Source: Anaeromyces robustus
Taxonomy: Eukaryota; Neocallimastigomycota; Neocallimastigomycetes; Neocallimastigales; Neocallimastigaceae
Reading direction: 5' to 3'
Length of the DNA stretch: 20,000 bases
NCBI GenBank assembly: GCA_002104895.1
Contig: MCFG01000269.1
Coordinates: 1 to 20,000, forward strand
Position 1 is the first letter of the stretch. Each line of letters begins with the position of its first letter. Shown in pieces: positions 13,214-20,000 of this stretch. Under the pieces are notes generated by a model. The model saw only the letters and a program-made list of their open reading frames with translations. It was not told the DNA's origin and searched no databases. Position numbers and translations under genes: made by a program.

Positions 13214-14827
13214 AGCCGTGACTTAGAACAAAAGAACTTTAGAAATAATAATAAAAATCAAAAGATAAAGAATAAGACCCAAATCTTAAAACCTGAAAAG
13301 AAAGATATTCAAGGAAATAAGGATATTATTAATGATGAATTAATCCACAGTCTTAAAGAATTATGGAAGAATTCTCATCCATCCTTAGAATTAAATAATT
13401 TAAATATTGAAAATATTAATCAAAGAGTACGTGATGCTCAATATGCTGTTCGTGGTGAACTTGTAACTATTGCTGATCAAATGCAAAAGGATATTAATTC
13501 TGGTAAAAGAACTGATTTTGAAAAGATTGTTTTCTGTAATATTGGTAATCCACATGCTGTTGGTCAAAAACCAATTACTTTTATAAGACAAGTTCTTTCA
13601 CTTGTTGAATATCCAGAAATATTAAATAATCCAAATGTTCATTTACTTTATCCAGAAGATGTTATTGAACGTGCTAGAGAATATGTTGAAGGTTCTAAAC
13701 ATGGTATTGGTGCCTATTCTAATTCTCAAGGTTTTGATTTTGCCGTTAAAGATGTTGCTAACTTTATTGAAGCTAGAGATGGTTACAAAGCTGATTTAAA
13801 TAATATTTTCTTAACTAATGGTGCCTCTGAAGGTATTCAAATGTTCCTTAATACTATCATTAGAAATAATATGGATGGGGTTCTTCTTCCAATTCCACAA
13901 TATCCACTTTATTCTGCTCTTTTAACCCTTTTAGGTGGTACTAAAATTAATTATTATTTAGATGAAAGTAAAGGATGGGGTCTTTCTGTTGAAGAATTAA
14001 ATGATGCTGTTGCTAAAGCTAGAATGAGAAATATTAATGTACGTTGTATTGTCGTCATTAATCCAGGTAATCCAACGGGTAAATGTCTTGATGTTGAAAA
14101 TATGAAAGAAATTATTAAATTCTGTCAAAGAGAAAATCTTGTTCTTATCGCTGATGAAGTTTATCAAGAAAATGTTTATGTTGAAGGTATGAAATTTACT
14201 TCCTTCCGTAAAGTTCTTTTAGATATGGGTGAAGAATATAATAATGTTCAACTCTTTTCATGTCATTCTGTTTCTAAAGGTTTCCTTGGTGAATGTGGTC
14301 AACGTGGTGGTTACTTTGAAATCATTAATATTAATGGAGAAGTACGTGATCAAATTTATAAATTAGCTTGTACTCGTTTATGTCCAAATACTCTTGGTCA
14401 ACTTGTAGTATCTATGATGACTAGACCACCAAAGAAGGGTGAACCATCCTTTGAATTATATGAAAAGGAGAAAAATACTATTCTTAATCAATTAAAGGAA
14501 CGTTCTCTTATGCTTACAAAGGAATTAAATTCAATACCTGGTATTATATGTGAAAGACCACAAGGTGCTATGTATATTTTCCCAAAAGTAGAATTACCAA
14601 TTAAATTTATAGAAGAAGCTGAAAGAATGGGTAAAAAACCAGATTTCTTATGGGCTAAACATATGTTAGAAGAAGCCGGTGTTTGTGTTATACCTGGTTC
14701 AGGTTTTGGTCAAAAACCTGGTACATATCATTTCAGAACTACATTCTTGGCTGATCAAGATTCTTTAAGAGATGCAGTACAAAGAATGAAAATAGTCCAC
14801 GAAAGATTATTAAAAGAATATTCTTAA
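13214..14827 (+). CDS. ALT1: Alanine aminotransferase (PLP-dependent, fold type I), main exon
   Basis: It interconverts L-alanine plus 2-oxoglutarate with pyruvate plus L-glutamate. The clear match to eukaryotic alanine aminotransferases begins at QRVRDAQYAVRGELV (residues 70-84, counting from the exon start) and runs to the TAA. Visible landmarks are NPGNPTG (283-289), the cofactor Asp in ADEVY (314, with Tyr 317), the Schiff-base Lys in HSVSKG (355), the following GECGQRGGY, and the substrate-carboxylate Arg in YHFRTTF (508). The first ATG in frame, at 13481, would cut off the conserved YAVRG segment. The frame is therefore extended 5' to the splice acceptor, giving 537 residues with no obvious start in this exon. 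Residues 1-50 are Lys/Asn/Gln-rich and not conserved. They could belong to an organelle-targeting leader, which I cannot confirm. Codons are A/T-ending. No intron is needed within the exon. Yeast ALT2 is about 507 residues, so the domain looks complete. Confidence 0.93.
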   Translation, partial: SRDLEQKNFRNNNKNQKIKNKTQILKPEKKDIQGNKDIINDELIHSLKELWKNSHPSLELNNLNIENINQRVRDAQYAVRGELVTIADQMQKDINSGKRTDFEKIVFCNIGNPHAVGQKPITFIRQVLSLVEYPEILNNPNVHLLYPEDVIERAREYVEGSKHGIGAYSNSQGFDFAVKDVANFIEARDGYKADLNNIFLTNGASEGIQMFLNTIIRNNMDGVLLPIPQYPLYSALLTLLGGTKINYYLDESKGWGLSVEELNDAVAKARMRNINVRCIVVINPGNPTGKCLDVENMKEIIKFCQRENLVLIADEVYQENVYVEGMKFTSFRKVLLDMGEEYNNVQLFSCHSVSKGFLGECGQRGGYFEIININGEVRDQIYKLACTRLCPNTLGQLVVSMMTRPPKKGEPSFELYEKEKNTILNQLKERSLMLTKELNSIPGIICERPQGAMYIFPKVELPIKFIEEAERMGKKPDFLWAKHMLEEAGVCVIPGSGFGQKPGTYHFRTTFLADQDSLRDAVQRMKIVHERLLKEYS

Positions 14828-14938
14828 AAACAAGAATATTGAAAAAAAAAAGATATATATACATATATATATATAAAAGTAAAAATAAAATAAAATTAGA
14901 AAATATAAAACGAAAAGCAAAGAAAATCTAAAAAAAAA

Positions 14939-14992
14939 GCAAAAAAAAAAAAAAAACAAAAAAAAAAACAAAAAAAAAACAAAAAAAAAAAT
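14939..14992. repeat. A-run/C microsatellite
   Basis: Runs of 8-16 A separated by single C bases. Low-complexity DNA just beyond the aminotransferase 3' end. Confidence 0.85.
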
Positions 14993-15552
14993 ATTAATAA
15001 TATATATATATAATACAATATAATTTATACAATTTTATACAAATTTTATTTTAATTTTATATTATAAATTCTTTCTTTTTTTATATCTTTTTCTCTTTTT
15101 TTTTTCTTCTCGATAAGTTATATCTATATAATATAAAATATATATATTAGTGAATGGATAGAAGAAGAAAAAAAAAAGAAAAAGAAAAAAAAAAGAATGA
15201 ATTGTAAAGTTATACTCATTTTATTCGTCTTCCATTTATTATTTTTAATTATATCTACTTTTTTTTTATTTAATATCTAAAAAAAAACGAAAATCCACAT
15301 TTAAAAAAAAAAAAAGGAAAAAAAAAATTTTGAAAAATTATATATAATTTTTTCATAAATTGTAATTATATCTTTTTCTTTTTTTTTATACCATCATTAA
15401 ATACCAAAATATAAAATATAACATTACAAAATATTTTGTAATATAATATATATATATATAATAATTCAATTTAGAAATAATAAATAAAATATGAAATTAT
15501 TATACCCTAAAAAATATTAAAATATTAGTAATAATCTAATTCCATGTAATAA

Positions 15553-15655
15553 GGTAAATATTATTTTTTATTTTTATTTTTTATCTTTTTCTTTTTTTAA
15601 TTAGGAACAAAAAAAAAGAAAAGAAAAAGAAAAAGAAAAATAATATTTATATACC
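15553..15655. repeat. Imperfect palindrome of about 100 bp
   Basis: The left arm begins GGTAAATATTATTTTTT. The right arm read backwards begins GGTATATAAATATTATTTTT. Both then continue as pyrimidine-rich tracts facing purine-rich tracts down to a short AATTAGGAAC loop. The arms are about 48 and 51 bases with small indels. The shape is that of a small hairpin element or MITE remnant. I see no clear target-site duplication, and part of the pairing comes from low-complexity tracts. Confidence 0.6.
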
Positions 15656-15887
15656 TTTTTTTAGATATTTTAAACTTTGGATTAAATATTTATTAATATA
15701 TATAAAATTAATAAAAATCCTTGGTTTAATTTTAAAAAAAAAAAAAAATATAGTTTTTTTTTTTTTTTTTTAAAAATGTTTTTTATATTCATAAATAATA
15801 ATTATTTATATTAAAAAAAAAAAAAAAAATAAATTTTTATTTAATATATATAGATAAAATTAAAATATATATTAAAAAAAATTAGAA

Positions 15888-15945
15888 TAATAATAAATAA
15901 TAATAATAATAATAATAATAAAAAATAATAATAGTAATAATGAAA
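15888..15945. repeat. AAT trinucleotide repeat
   Basis: AATAAT repeat with a few interruptions, intergenic. Confidence 0.85.
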
Positions 15946-16201
15946 TTTAAAAAATAAATAATAAAAAGAAAAAATTTATTTTTTAAAAAAAAAAAAAATT
16001 GGACTTTTTTTTATTTTTATTTTTTTTCTTTAATTTGTGTATAATAAAAGAATTAAAAAAAAATTGTATGTTTTGGTGTATGTATCGATTCTTTCAATAA
16101 CAAAAAAAAAAAAAAATCATTACATAAGTGTAATATAGATGATATCTCTTTTTAGATATAATTTTTAGATATAGGTATTGATAATACATAGACCAAAGGA
16201 A

Positions 16202-16305
16202 GTCTAAAACAAAATATGTGTGAGTATTTGAGTGGTAAATTCATAGGTGTCATTAAAAGTGATTTTTTGGTTTGGATTTTTGGATGCACCCATCAACCGG
16301 TCAGG
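16202..16305 (-). other. Possible short coding remnant
   Basis: A patch with more G/C and higher complexity than its surroundings. On the minus strand a 34-codon frame reads PDRLMGASKNPNQKITF and onward to a TAG near 16204, with varied amino acids and an internal Met. It starts directly after a 25-A run (minus strand), so any further 5' coding is lost in the homopolymer. The plus strand is also readable over part of it. I recognise no domain. It could be a terminal exon or decayed gene end, possibly connected with the Asn-rich coding region to its right, or simply a unique intergenic patch. Confidence 0.25.
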
Positions 16306-16330
16306 TTTTTTTTTTTTTTTTTTTTTTTTT
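16306..16330. repeat. Poly-T run of 25
   Basis: Uninterrupted run of 25 T between a more complex patch on each side. Confidence 0.95.
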
Positions 16331-16477
16331 AGGAAGGTGATCAAAATAGTGGTACAAAAAATTTCACGACATTTTCTATATTAATTAATTCAGTATTGAG
16401 ATTCATCATTAGTTTTTGTTTTTGTTTATTATTTATGAAAAATAAAAAGGAGATAAAAAAACCAATTACTTATTTAT

Positions 16478-17335
16478 TTATTTATAGGATGGAAGATTAT
16501 CATCAGTACTGTCAGATTCGGCATCATCATTATCTTCATTATTATTGTTATTATTAGCGTTTTCATTAATATTAGTATTGACGTTTAGTATTTGCATTAA
16601 CATTATCATTAGAATTAGCATGAGCATTAGCATTAGCATTAGCATTAGCATTAGTATTAGTATTAATATTAGCATTAGCATTAGCATTAGCATTAATATT
16701 AGTATTAGTATTAGTATTAAACTCGTTGGTGACATTAACATTAGCATTAGCATTAGCATCATCACTGTTAGTATTAATATTTATACTATTATTATTATTA
16801 TTATTATTATTATTGTTATTATTATTTGAATCATTATAATTATTTATAGTATTAGTATTAATATTACTATTAATATTAGTACTACTATTATTACTGATAA
16901 GGTCGTTAGGTAAAATTTGTGGTAATGATAATGTAGCGGGTGTAATAAGAGGAGATAAAGTAGATGAAAGATTTGGTGAAATGTTTGGTGATATGTTTGG
17001 TGAATTGTTTGGTGAGATGGTTGGTGAAATGTTTGATGGAAGATTTTGTGGAAGATTTGATGCCATATTAAAGTTAAAGTTATTTAGATAATTAGTCATT
17101 AATGGAAAAGACATATTATTCATATTACTCATTCTCTCATCTATTTAAGGAATAAAAATAATTATTTGTTGCTCCCATCATTAAATTGACGTTATTAGGA
17201 TTGAAATTACTATTTAAAATATTATTATTCAAGAAAGCACTGTCATTTAGATTTCTATTATTATTATCAATACTTATTCCCAGTAGGAGTCATATTTTGT
17301 TGATAATTCATAAATCTTTGTTCCAAAAAATTCCC
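16478..17335 (-). CDS. Asn/Ser/Pro-rich low-complexity protein, frame interrupted
   Basis: I recognise no domain. Reading leftward, four frames each carry protein-like, Asn-rich sequence that stops where the next takes over. The first, about 17335-17285, contains FLEQRFMNYQQNMTPTG. The second, about 17285-17143, contains NNVNLMMGATNNYFYS. The third, about 17141-16575, is 186 codons from Met 17132: a Ser-Pro-Asn repeat segment, a run of 13 Asn, then long Asn-Ala and Asn-Thr dipeptide repeats. The last, about 16585-16478, is an acidic tail ending DNLPSYK and TAA. Asn bias on one strand across all four frames argues for one gene. The breaks may reflect decay or assembly indels. An AG near 17336 could be the splice acceptor of this exon, since an in-frame stop lies not far beyond. 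Asn-rich tracts are common in gut fungal regulatory proteins, but no function can be assigned. Confidence 0.5.
16614..16760 (-). repeat. TTAGCA/TTAGTA hexamer repeat (codes Asn-Ala/Asn-Thr)
   Basis: Imperfect hexamer array on the plus strand. On the minus strand it codes for alternating Asn-Ala and Asn-Thr residues in the low-complexity protein. The TTA/TTG/CTC variation is mostly at positions silent or conservative for that reading. Confidence 0.85.
16787..16827 (-). repeat. AAT codon repeat (poly-Asn)
   Basis: Trinucleotide run that codes about 13 consecutive Asn on the minus strand, within the low-complexity protein. Confidence 0.85.
16971..17046 (-). repeat. 12-bp tandem repeat coding Ile-Ser-Pro-Asn
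   Basis: Units like TTTGGTGAAATG recur about every 12 bases on the plus strand. On the minus strand they code ISPN/ISPT-type tetrapeptides. Copies vary mainly in one codon. Confidence 0.8.
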
Positions 17336-18084
17336 TTTAATTATTAATTTATGACATTAAAAATGTAATACATTATTGTTACAATGCTACACAACTAAAA
17401 AATTTGGTTTGATATAAATAAATTAAAAAAAAACCCTGTTTTTAATTTTTTTTAATTATAATTTTATTATATATCAATAAGTCAATTATCAATTTTAACC
17501 AATATATAAAGAAAAAAGCAAAAACAATTTTTTTTTTAAAAAAAAGTATATTAAATTATATTAAATAATATTAAATAATACATATAACAATAAATCAAAT
17601 AATTTAATAAATAAATAAATATTTTAAAATAAATAAACGAATTAATTAAATAATTAAATAATTAAATAATTAAATAAATAATATTATTAAATTAAATAAA
17701 TAAATAGATCTTCAGAATTACATAAAAAAAAAAAAAAAAAAAAGGTAAAAATCTAATAATATAAAAATATAAAATTATAATTTATAAGAACAGAAAAAAA
17801 TAATATAAATAAAATAATATAAAATAAATATTAATATTTAATAATAATAATAATAATAATTATATACTTATAGTTTTGAGGTTAAATAACAATTATTTAT
17901 TTAATTATTATTATATAATTTTAAAAATTACCACATTCTACAAAAAAAAAAAAAAAAAACTACACAAAATAGAAAAAAAAAATACTTTTTTTAAATTATT
18001 TTATATATTGTAATACATTGAAATATAATATATGAAATATAAAATATATATTTTTTTAATATGCATAAATTTTATTATTTAATG
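17336..18084. other. A/T-rich intergenic or intronic region
   Basis: No coding sequence seen. It contains poly-A runs of 20 (17724-17743) and 18 (17942-17959), a T10/A8 junction at 17528-17545, AATT/TTAAATAA repeats and an (AAT)n run near 17840. It may include introns or upstream exons of the Asn-rich gene, but none is recognisable. Confidence 0.65.

Positions 18085-18119
<35 letters not shown>
18085..18119. repeat. Poly-A run of 35 at the composition boundary
   Basis: The longest A-run in the window. Within a few tens of bases to its right the sequence stops looking like the rest of the contig and takes on bacterial composition, so this is a natural place for an insertion edge or an assembly join. 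Confidence 0.9.
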
Positions 18120-18120
<1 letters not shown>

Positions 18121-18220
18121 AATTTTTTGTGGATAATTTTAAAAATTCGAAAAAAATCTTCGTCGAAAATATCAATCTCGTTGTATTTTATTCGTTCATT
18201 GATTTTTACCATATGAGGGG
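18120..18220. other. Transition zone between A/T-rich and bacterial-like DNA
   Basis: The first 30 bases are still A/T-rich. From about 18150 the sequence has CG dinucleotides (TTCGTCGAAA, ATCTCG, TTCGTT) that are rare to the left. GAGGGG at 18215-18220 resembles a bacterial ribosome site but touches the ATG at 18221 with no spacer, so it is not convincing. No neighbouring glmM-operon gene (such as folP) could be recognised. Confidence 0.5.
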
Positions 18221-18530
18221 ATGAAAAAAATCCGATATTTTTCCCGGCGCAATCAACAAAGTTTGCAGTGTTGCGCAGGTAGAATCCATCCCGTTTATCC
18301 TATGACTATTGATGTATGTCGAAAGTTAGCACGAGCGATTTATAAAAAATTTCTGAGTCATGATTTAAAAAGAAAAACCATTTTTATCGGAAAAGATACT
18401 CGTATTTCCGGAGATATTTTCGAACATTCATTAGTCGCAGAGAGAGTTTTTTGTGCAATGGGAGTGGATGTAAAAATTGCTAAGTATCATCCCTACCCCA
18501 GCGGTTTCGAACATTGTATCTCGAGTTGTT
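18221..18530 (+). pseudogene. glmM: Broken 5' piece of bacterial phosphoglucosamine mutase
   Basis: Intact GlmM converts glucosamine-6-phosphate to glucosamine-1-phosphate for peptidoglycan and LPS synthesis. Here only about the first 90-100 codons of a usual 440-450 remain. Recognisable parts are KKIRYF, then PMTID followed by RKLARAIYKKF, the hallmark IGKDTRISG, and HSLVAERVFCAMGVDV. The GTDGIR segment expected between the first two is replaced by unrelated residues, about seven too many. Around 18480-18492 the match moves to another frame, where PTPAVSNIVSRVVAFHY fits the family's PTPA segment. Similarity ends near 18530, before the ISASHNP phosphoserine motif, so the product cannot be active. 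The CAMGVDV and LVA spellings look more alphaproteobacterial than gammaproteobacterial, judged from memory of the family. It converges on the ankyrin-YoeB gene, and the similarity stops within about 20 bases of that gene's stop codon. Confidence 0.8.
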
Positions 18531-18546
18531 GCTTTTCACTATCGAT

Positions 18547-20000
18547 TCACAACCTACTTCTCTTATCTTTTTCATAATGACCCTTACATGATTTGAGAAT
18601 CACTTTTTCTCCATCTATTTCATAAACCAGTCTGTTTTGCTTATCTATTCTCCTTGAGTACAGCCCTTTTAAATCGCCTGTCAGAGGTTCAACTCCTCCA
18701 AAAACTCTGAATGGATCGAATTTAATCATTCTGACTAAATACTGAATTTTTTCATGAATATTCCGATCGTTTTTCTCCCATCCTTTCAGATCTTTTTCGA
18801 AATCTTTGTCGGCAATTACTTCCCAATTATTGGATGAACTTTCTGGTATACGCAACTCAATGTTGGTCAGATTCGATGGTTTGATCTGCTTTTCCAAAAG
18901 TTCTTTGATATTCTCGCAGTCAGCGTTTCGGGCTTTACTGAGTTTTCTGATTTTTGCCTTCACAAGATCCAAAGCTGTTTTACCGAAATTATCTTTAATG
19001 GAAGGCTTAGCGCCCTTCTTCAGCAACAATTTCACTACCCTTAGATAACCGTTTTCCGCCGCCTCCATCAAAGCAGTTCTATTGAAATCATTGGTTGAGT
19101 TGATATTCACTCTATGATGTAACAACTTCTCAACCACGTCGAAACAGCCTTTTTGCGCCGCTCTGATCAGCGCATTATCTCCATTTGCACCCTTAAGAGA
19201 AAGATCTGCATCGTAAAACAGCAACGAACCTACCGCCTTGAGATTTCCGTTTTCAGAAGCGATTATCATAGCAGTATCTTCATTCTTGTTCCGTGCATTA
19301 ACATCGACCGAAATTGTTCCATCTTCATTTTCTTCATCTAGCAAGATATTTATTTTGTCGATATCTTCGTGAGATACCGCGCTCAAGAATTTCTCATTAA
19401 TCTTTTTGATTGTCGTATATTTAACCCGCTTCCTGAAGGGATCAATCTGTTGTCCATGAGGTCCCATCTTGGATCGAATTAGTCTCGCCATTCCTCTATA
19501 TTCGGACTCTACCGCTATGTCCAGAGCTGTTTGACCCTCACCGTTTCGAGCATTAACATCAATACCCGGTTGACTCAGTAATAGGTTGACTATTCTTGGA
19601 CGTTCAAATATAACAGCACTTATTAGCGGCGTAGATTCTATTATTGGAAGTTTTTCGTTGACATCAGCACCTTTGTCTAGAAACAGTTTTACTATTTCTT
19701 CCCGTCCTCGCACTATAGCCACCATAAGATTAGAAAATATAGGATTTCCTTTTACATTGATGTCGGAATGTCTCAGTAATAGTTTAATCATATCCTTGTC
19801 ATCCCTTAGTATTGCACGCCCTAATGCCGTGACTCCAAACATATTGCATACTGCATTAACGTCAATGTCGGGGTGTTTTAACAGCATCTTGACTATTTCC
19901 TTATGACCTTCTTGCATTGCCATCGACAATATTGTGTTTCCTTCAACAAATGACGAAATTCCCATATTAACGTCAATCTTCGGATGCTTAACCAACAGTT
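18547..20000 (-). CDS. Ankyrin-repeat protein with C-terminal YoeB/Txe-type toxin domain (5' end outside window)
   Basis: The frame is open to the window edge. LLVKHPKIDVN at the edge is already mid-repeat, so the TTG at 19995 is not the start. There are 483 sense codons visible. Counting from 19995, residues 1-176 are ankyrin repeats with LLLKHPDIDVN-type and GADVN motifs. Residues 177-198 are a basic linker, 199-345 a second ankyrin block (TALMEAAENGYLRVVKLLL) and 346-388 a Lys/Glu-rich linker. Residues 390-474 form a YoeB-like domain of near full length for the family (about 84), with EPLTGDL, SRRI, NRLVYEI and the terminal SCKGHY. It looks whole. YoeB enzymes are ribosome-associated mRNA endonucleases, normally paired with a YefM antitoxin coded just upstream. 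Here the upstream partner is fused ankyrin sequence, and no YefM is seen. Codons include CGC, CGG and GCC, unlike the A/T-ending codons of the fungal gene. No intron is needed. The protein may be an effector or an unusual toxin-antitoxin derivative (inference). Confidence 0.85.
   Translation of the reverse strand, partial: LLVKHPKIDVNMGISSFVEGNTILSMAMQEGHKEIVKMLLKHPDIDVNAVCNMFGVTALGRAILRDDKDMIKLLLRHSDINVKGNPIFSNLMVAIVRGREEIVKLFLDKGADVNEKLPIIESTPLISAVIFERPRIVNLLLSQPGIDVNARNGEGQTALDIAVESEYRGMARLIRSKMGPHGQQIDPFRKRVKYTTIKKINEKFLSAVSHEDIDKINILLDEENEDGTISVDVNARNKNEDTAMIIASENGNLKAVGSLLFYDADLSLKGANGDNALIRAAQKGCFDVVEKLLHHRVNINSTNDFNRTALMEAAENGYLRVVKLLLKKGAKPSIKDNFGKTALDLVKAKIRKLSKARNADCENIKELLEKQIKPSNLTNIELRIPESSSNNWEVIADKDFEKDLKGWEKNDRNIHEKIQYLVRMIKFDPFRVFGGVEPLTGDLKGLYSRRIDKQNRLVYEIDGEKVILKSCKGHYEKDKRSRL
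18574..18828 (-). other. YoeB/Txe (RelE superfamily) domain
   Basis: This is the C-terminal domain segment of the ankyrin protein. The order of conserved blocks (FEKDLKGW, KIQYLVRMI, EPLTGDLKG, YSRRID, NRLVYEI, SCKGHY) matches E. coli YoeB from memory. An 8-residue tail follows. It appears to be a complete domain, and activity is not claimed. Confidence 0.85.

Larger units (their letters stand above)
14828..16199. other. Intergenic region downstream of the aminotransferase gene
   Basis: This A/T-rich DNA begins with the 3' untranslated region of the aminotransferase transcript, whose end I cannot place. It holds A8-10/C repeats (about 14939-14992), TA microsatellites, a large imperfect palindrome (listed separately) and (AAT)n at about 15888-15945. 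I see no gene on either strand. Confidence 0.7.

Noticed and set aside
13400-13591. Minus-strand 63-codon frame over the start of the aminotransferase
   Set aside because: It is antisense to clearly conserved aminotransferase sequence and has no recognisable content.
16614-16760. TTAGCA/TTAGTA hexamer array resembling an internal telomere repeat (TTAGGG-like)
   Set aside because: The variants follow Asn-Ala/Asn-Thr coding on the minus strand and contain no TTAGGG. It is a codon repeat.
16545-16829. Plus-strand frame coding Ile-Ser/Leu-rich hydrophobic sequence
   Set aside because: It is the complement of the Asn-rich repeats. The Asn/Ser/Pro character extends through the neighbouring minus-strand frames well beyond this stretch, so the minus strand is the better reading.
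18215-18223. GAGGGG as a ribosome-binding site for the glmM remnant
   Set aside because: It abuts the ATG with no spacing, which does not suit bacterial initiation, and the region has been scrambled.
18120-18546. A YefM-type antitoxin gene beside the YoeB domain
   Set aside because: Read on both strands, this side holds only the glmM remnant. The usual antitoxin position, upstream of the toxin, is occupied by ankyrin repeats.
18806-19906. Several plus-strand frames of 60-106 codons opposite the ankyrin gene
   Set aside because: They lie antisense to conserved ankyrin and YoeB sequence and show no family features.

Overview
The window looks like an extremely AT-rich eukaryotic chromosome segment, most likely from an anaerobic gut fungus (Neocallimastigomycota). 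Its last 1.8-1.9 kb is bacterial in character. Three things point to the fungus: intergenic DNA that is almost pure A/T (one hand-counted 60-base line, 5401-5460, has 3 G+C), very long gene-free stretches full of homopolymers, and genes using A/T-ending codons, TAA stops and asparagine-rich tracts. A social amoeba was considered because it shares these habits. The frequent CTT leucine codons and the 13-kb gene desert fit a gut fungus better. The assignment is inference.

Region by region. From 1 to about 12.7 kb I see no gene, only A/T-rich DNA with long poly-A/poly-T runs, several tandem duplications (periods about 65, 131 and 38 bp) and small inverted repeats. At 13214-14827 lies the one clear housekeeping gene, a pyridoxal-phosphate alanine aminotransferase. 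Its coding frame extends about 89 codons upstream of the first internal ATG, back to a TAG splice acceptor, so at least one 5' exon lies further upstream. From 14.8 to 16.2 kb is intergenic DNA with a roughly 100-bp imperfect palindrome. At 16478-17335 on the minus strand is an Asn/Ser/Pro-rich low-complexity coding region whose reading frame switches three times. It is either decayed or damaged by assembly indels.

From 17.3 to 18.1 kb the sequence is again A/T-rich and ends in a run of 35 A. After a short bridging stretch the composition changes sharply (hand-counted lines 19021-19080 and 19381-19440 give 28/60 and 22/60 G+C). This end carries a broken 5' piece of a bacterial phosphoglucosamine mutase gene (glmM) on the plus strand. 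Convergent with it is a long open frame that runs off the window edge: two blocks of ankyrin repeats followed by a C-terminal YoeB/Txe-type RNase toxin domain. A dead glmM piece next to an ankyrin-rich gene resembles the genome of an intracellular bacterium, perhaps alphaproteobacterial. Whether this is integrated bacterial DNA or a chimeric contig cannot be settled from the sequence alone. The ankyrin-YoeB fusion and the fungal/bacterial junction are the two items most worth following up.
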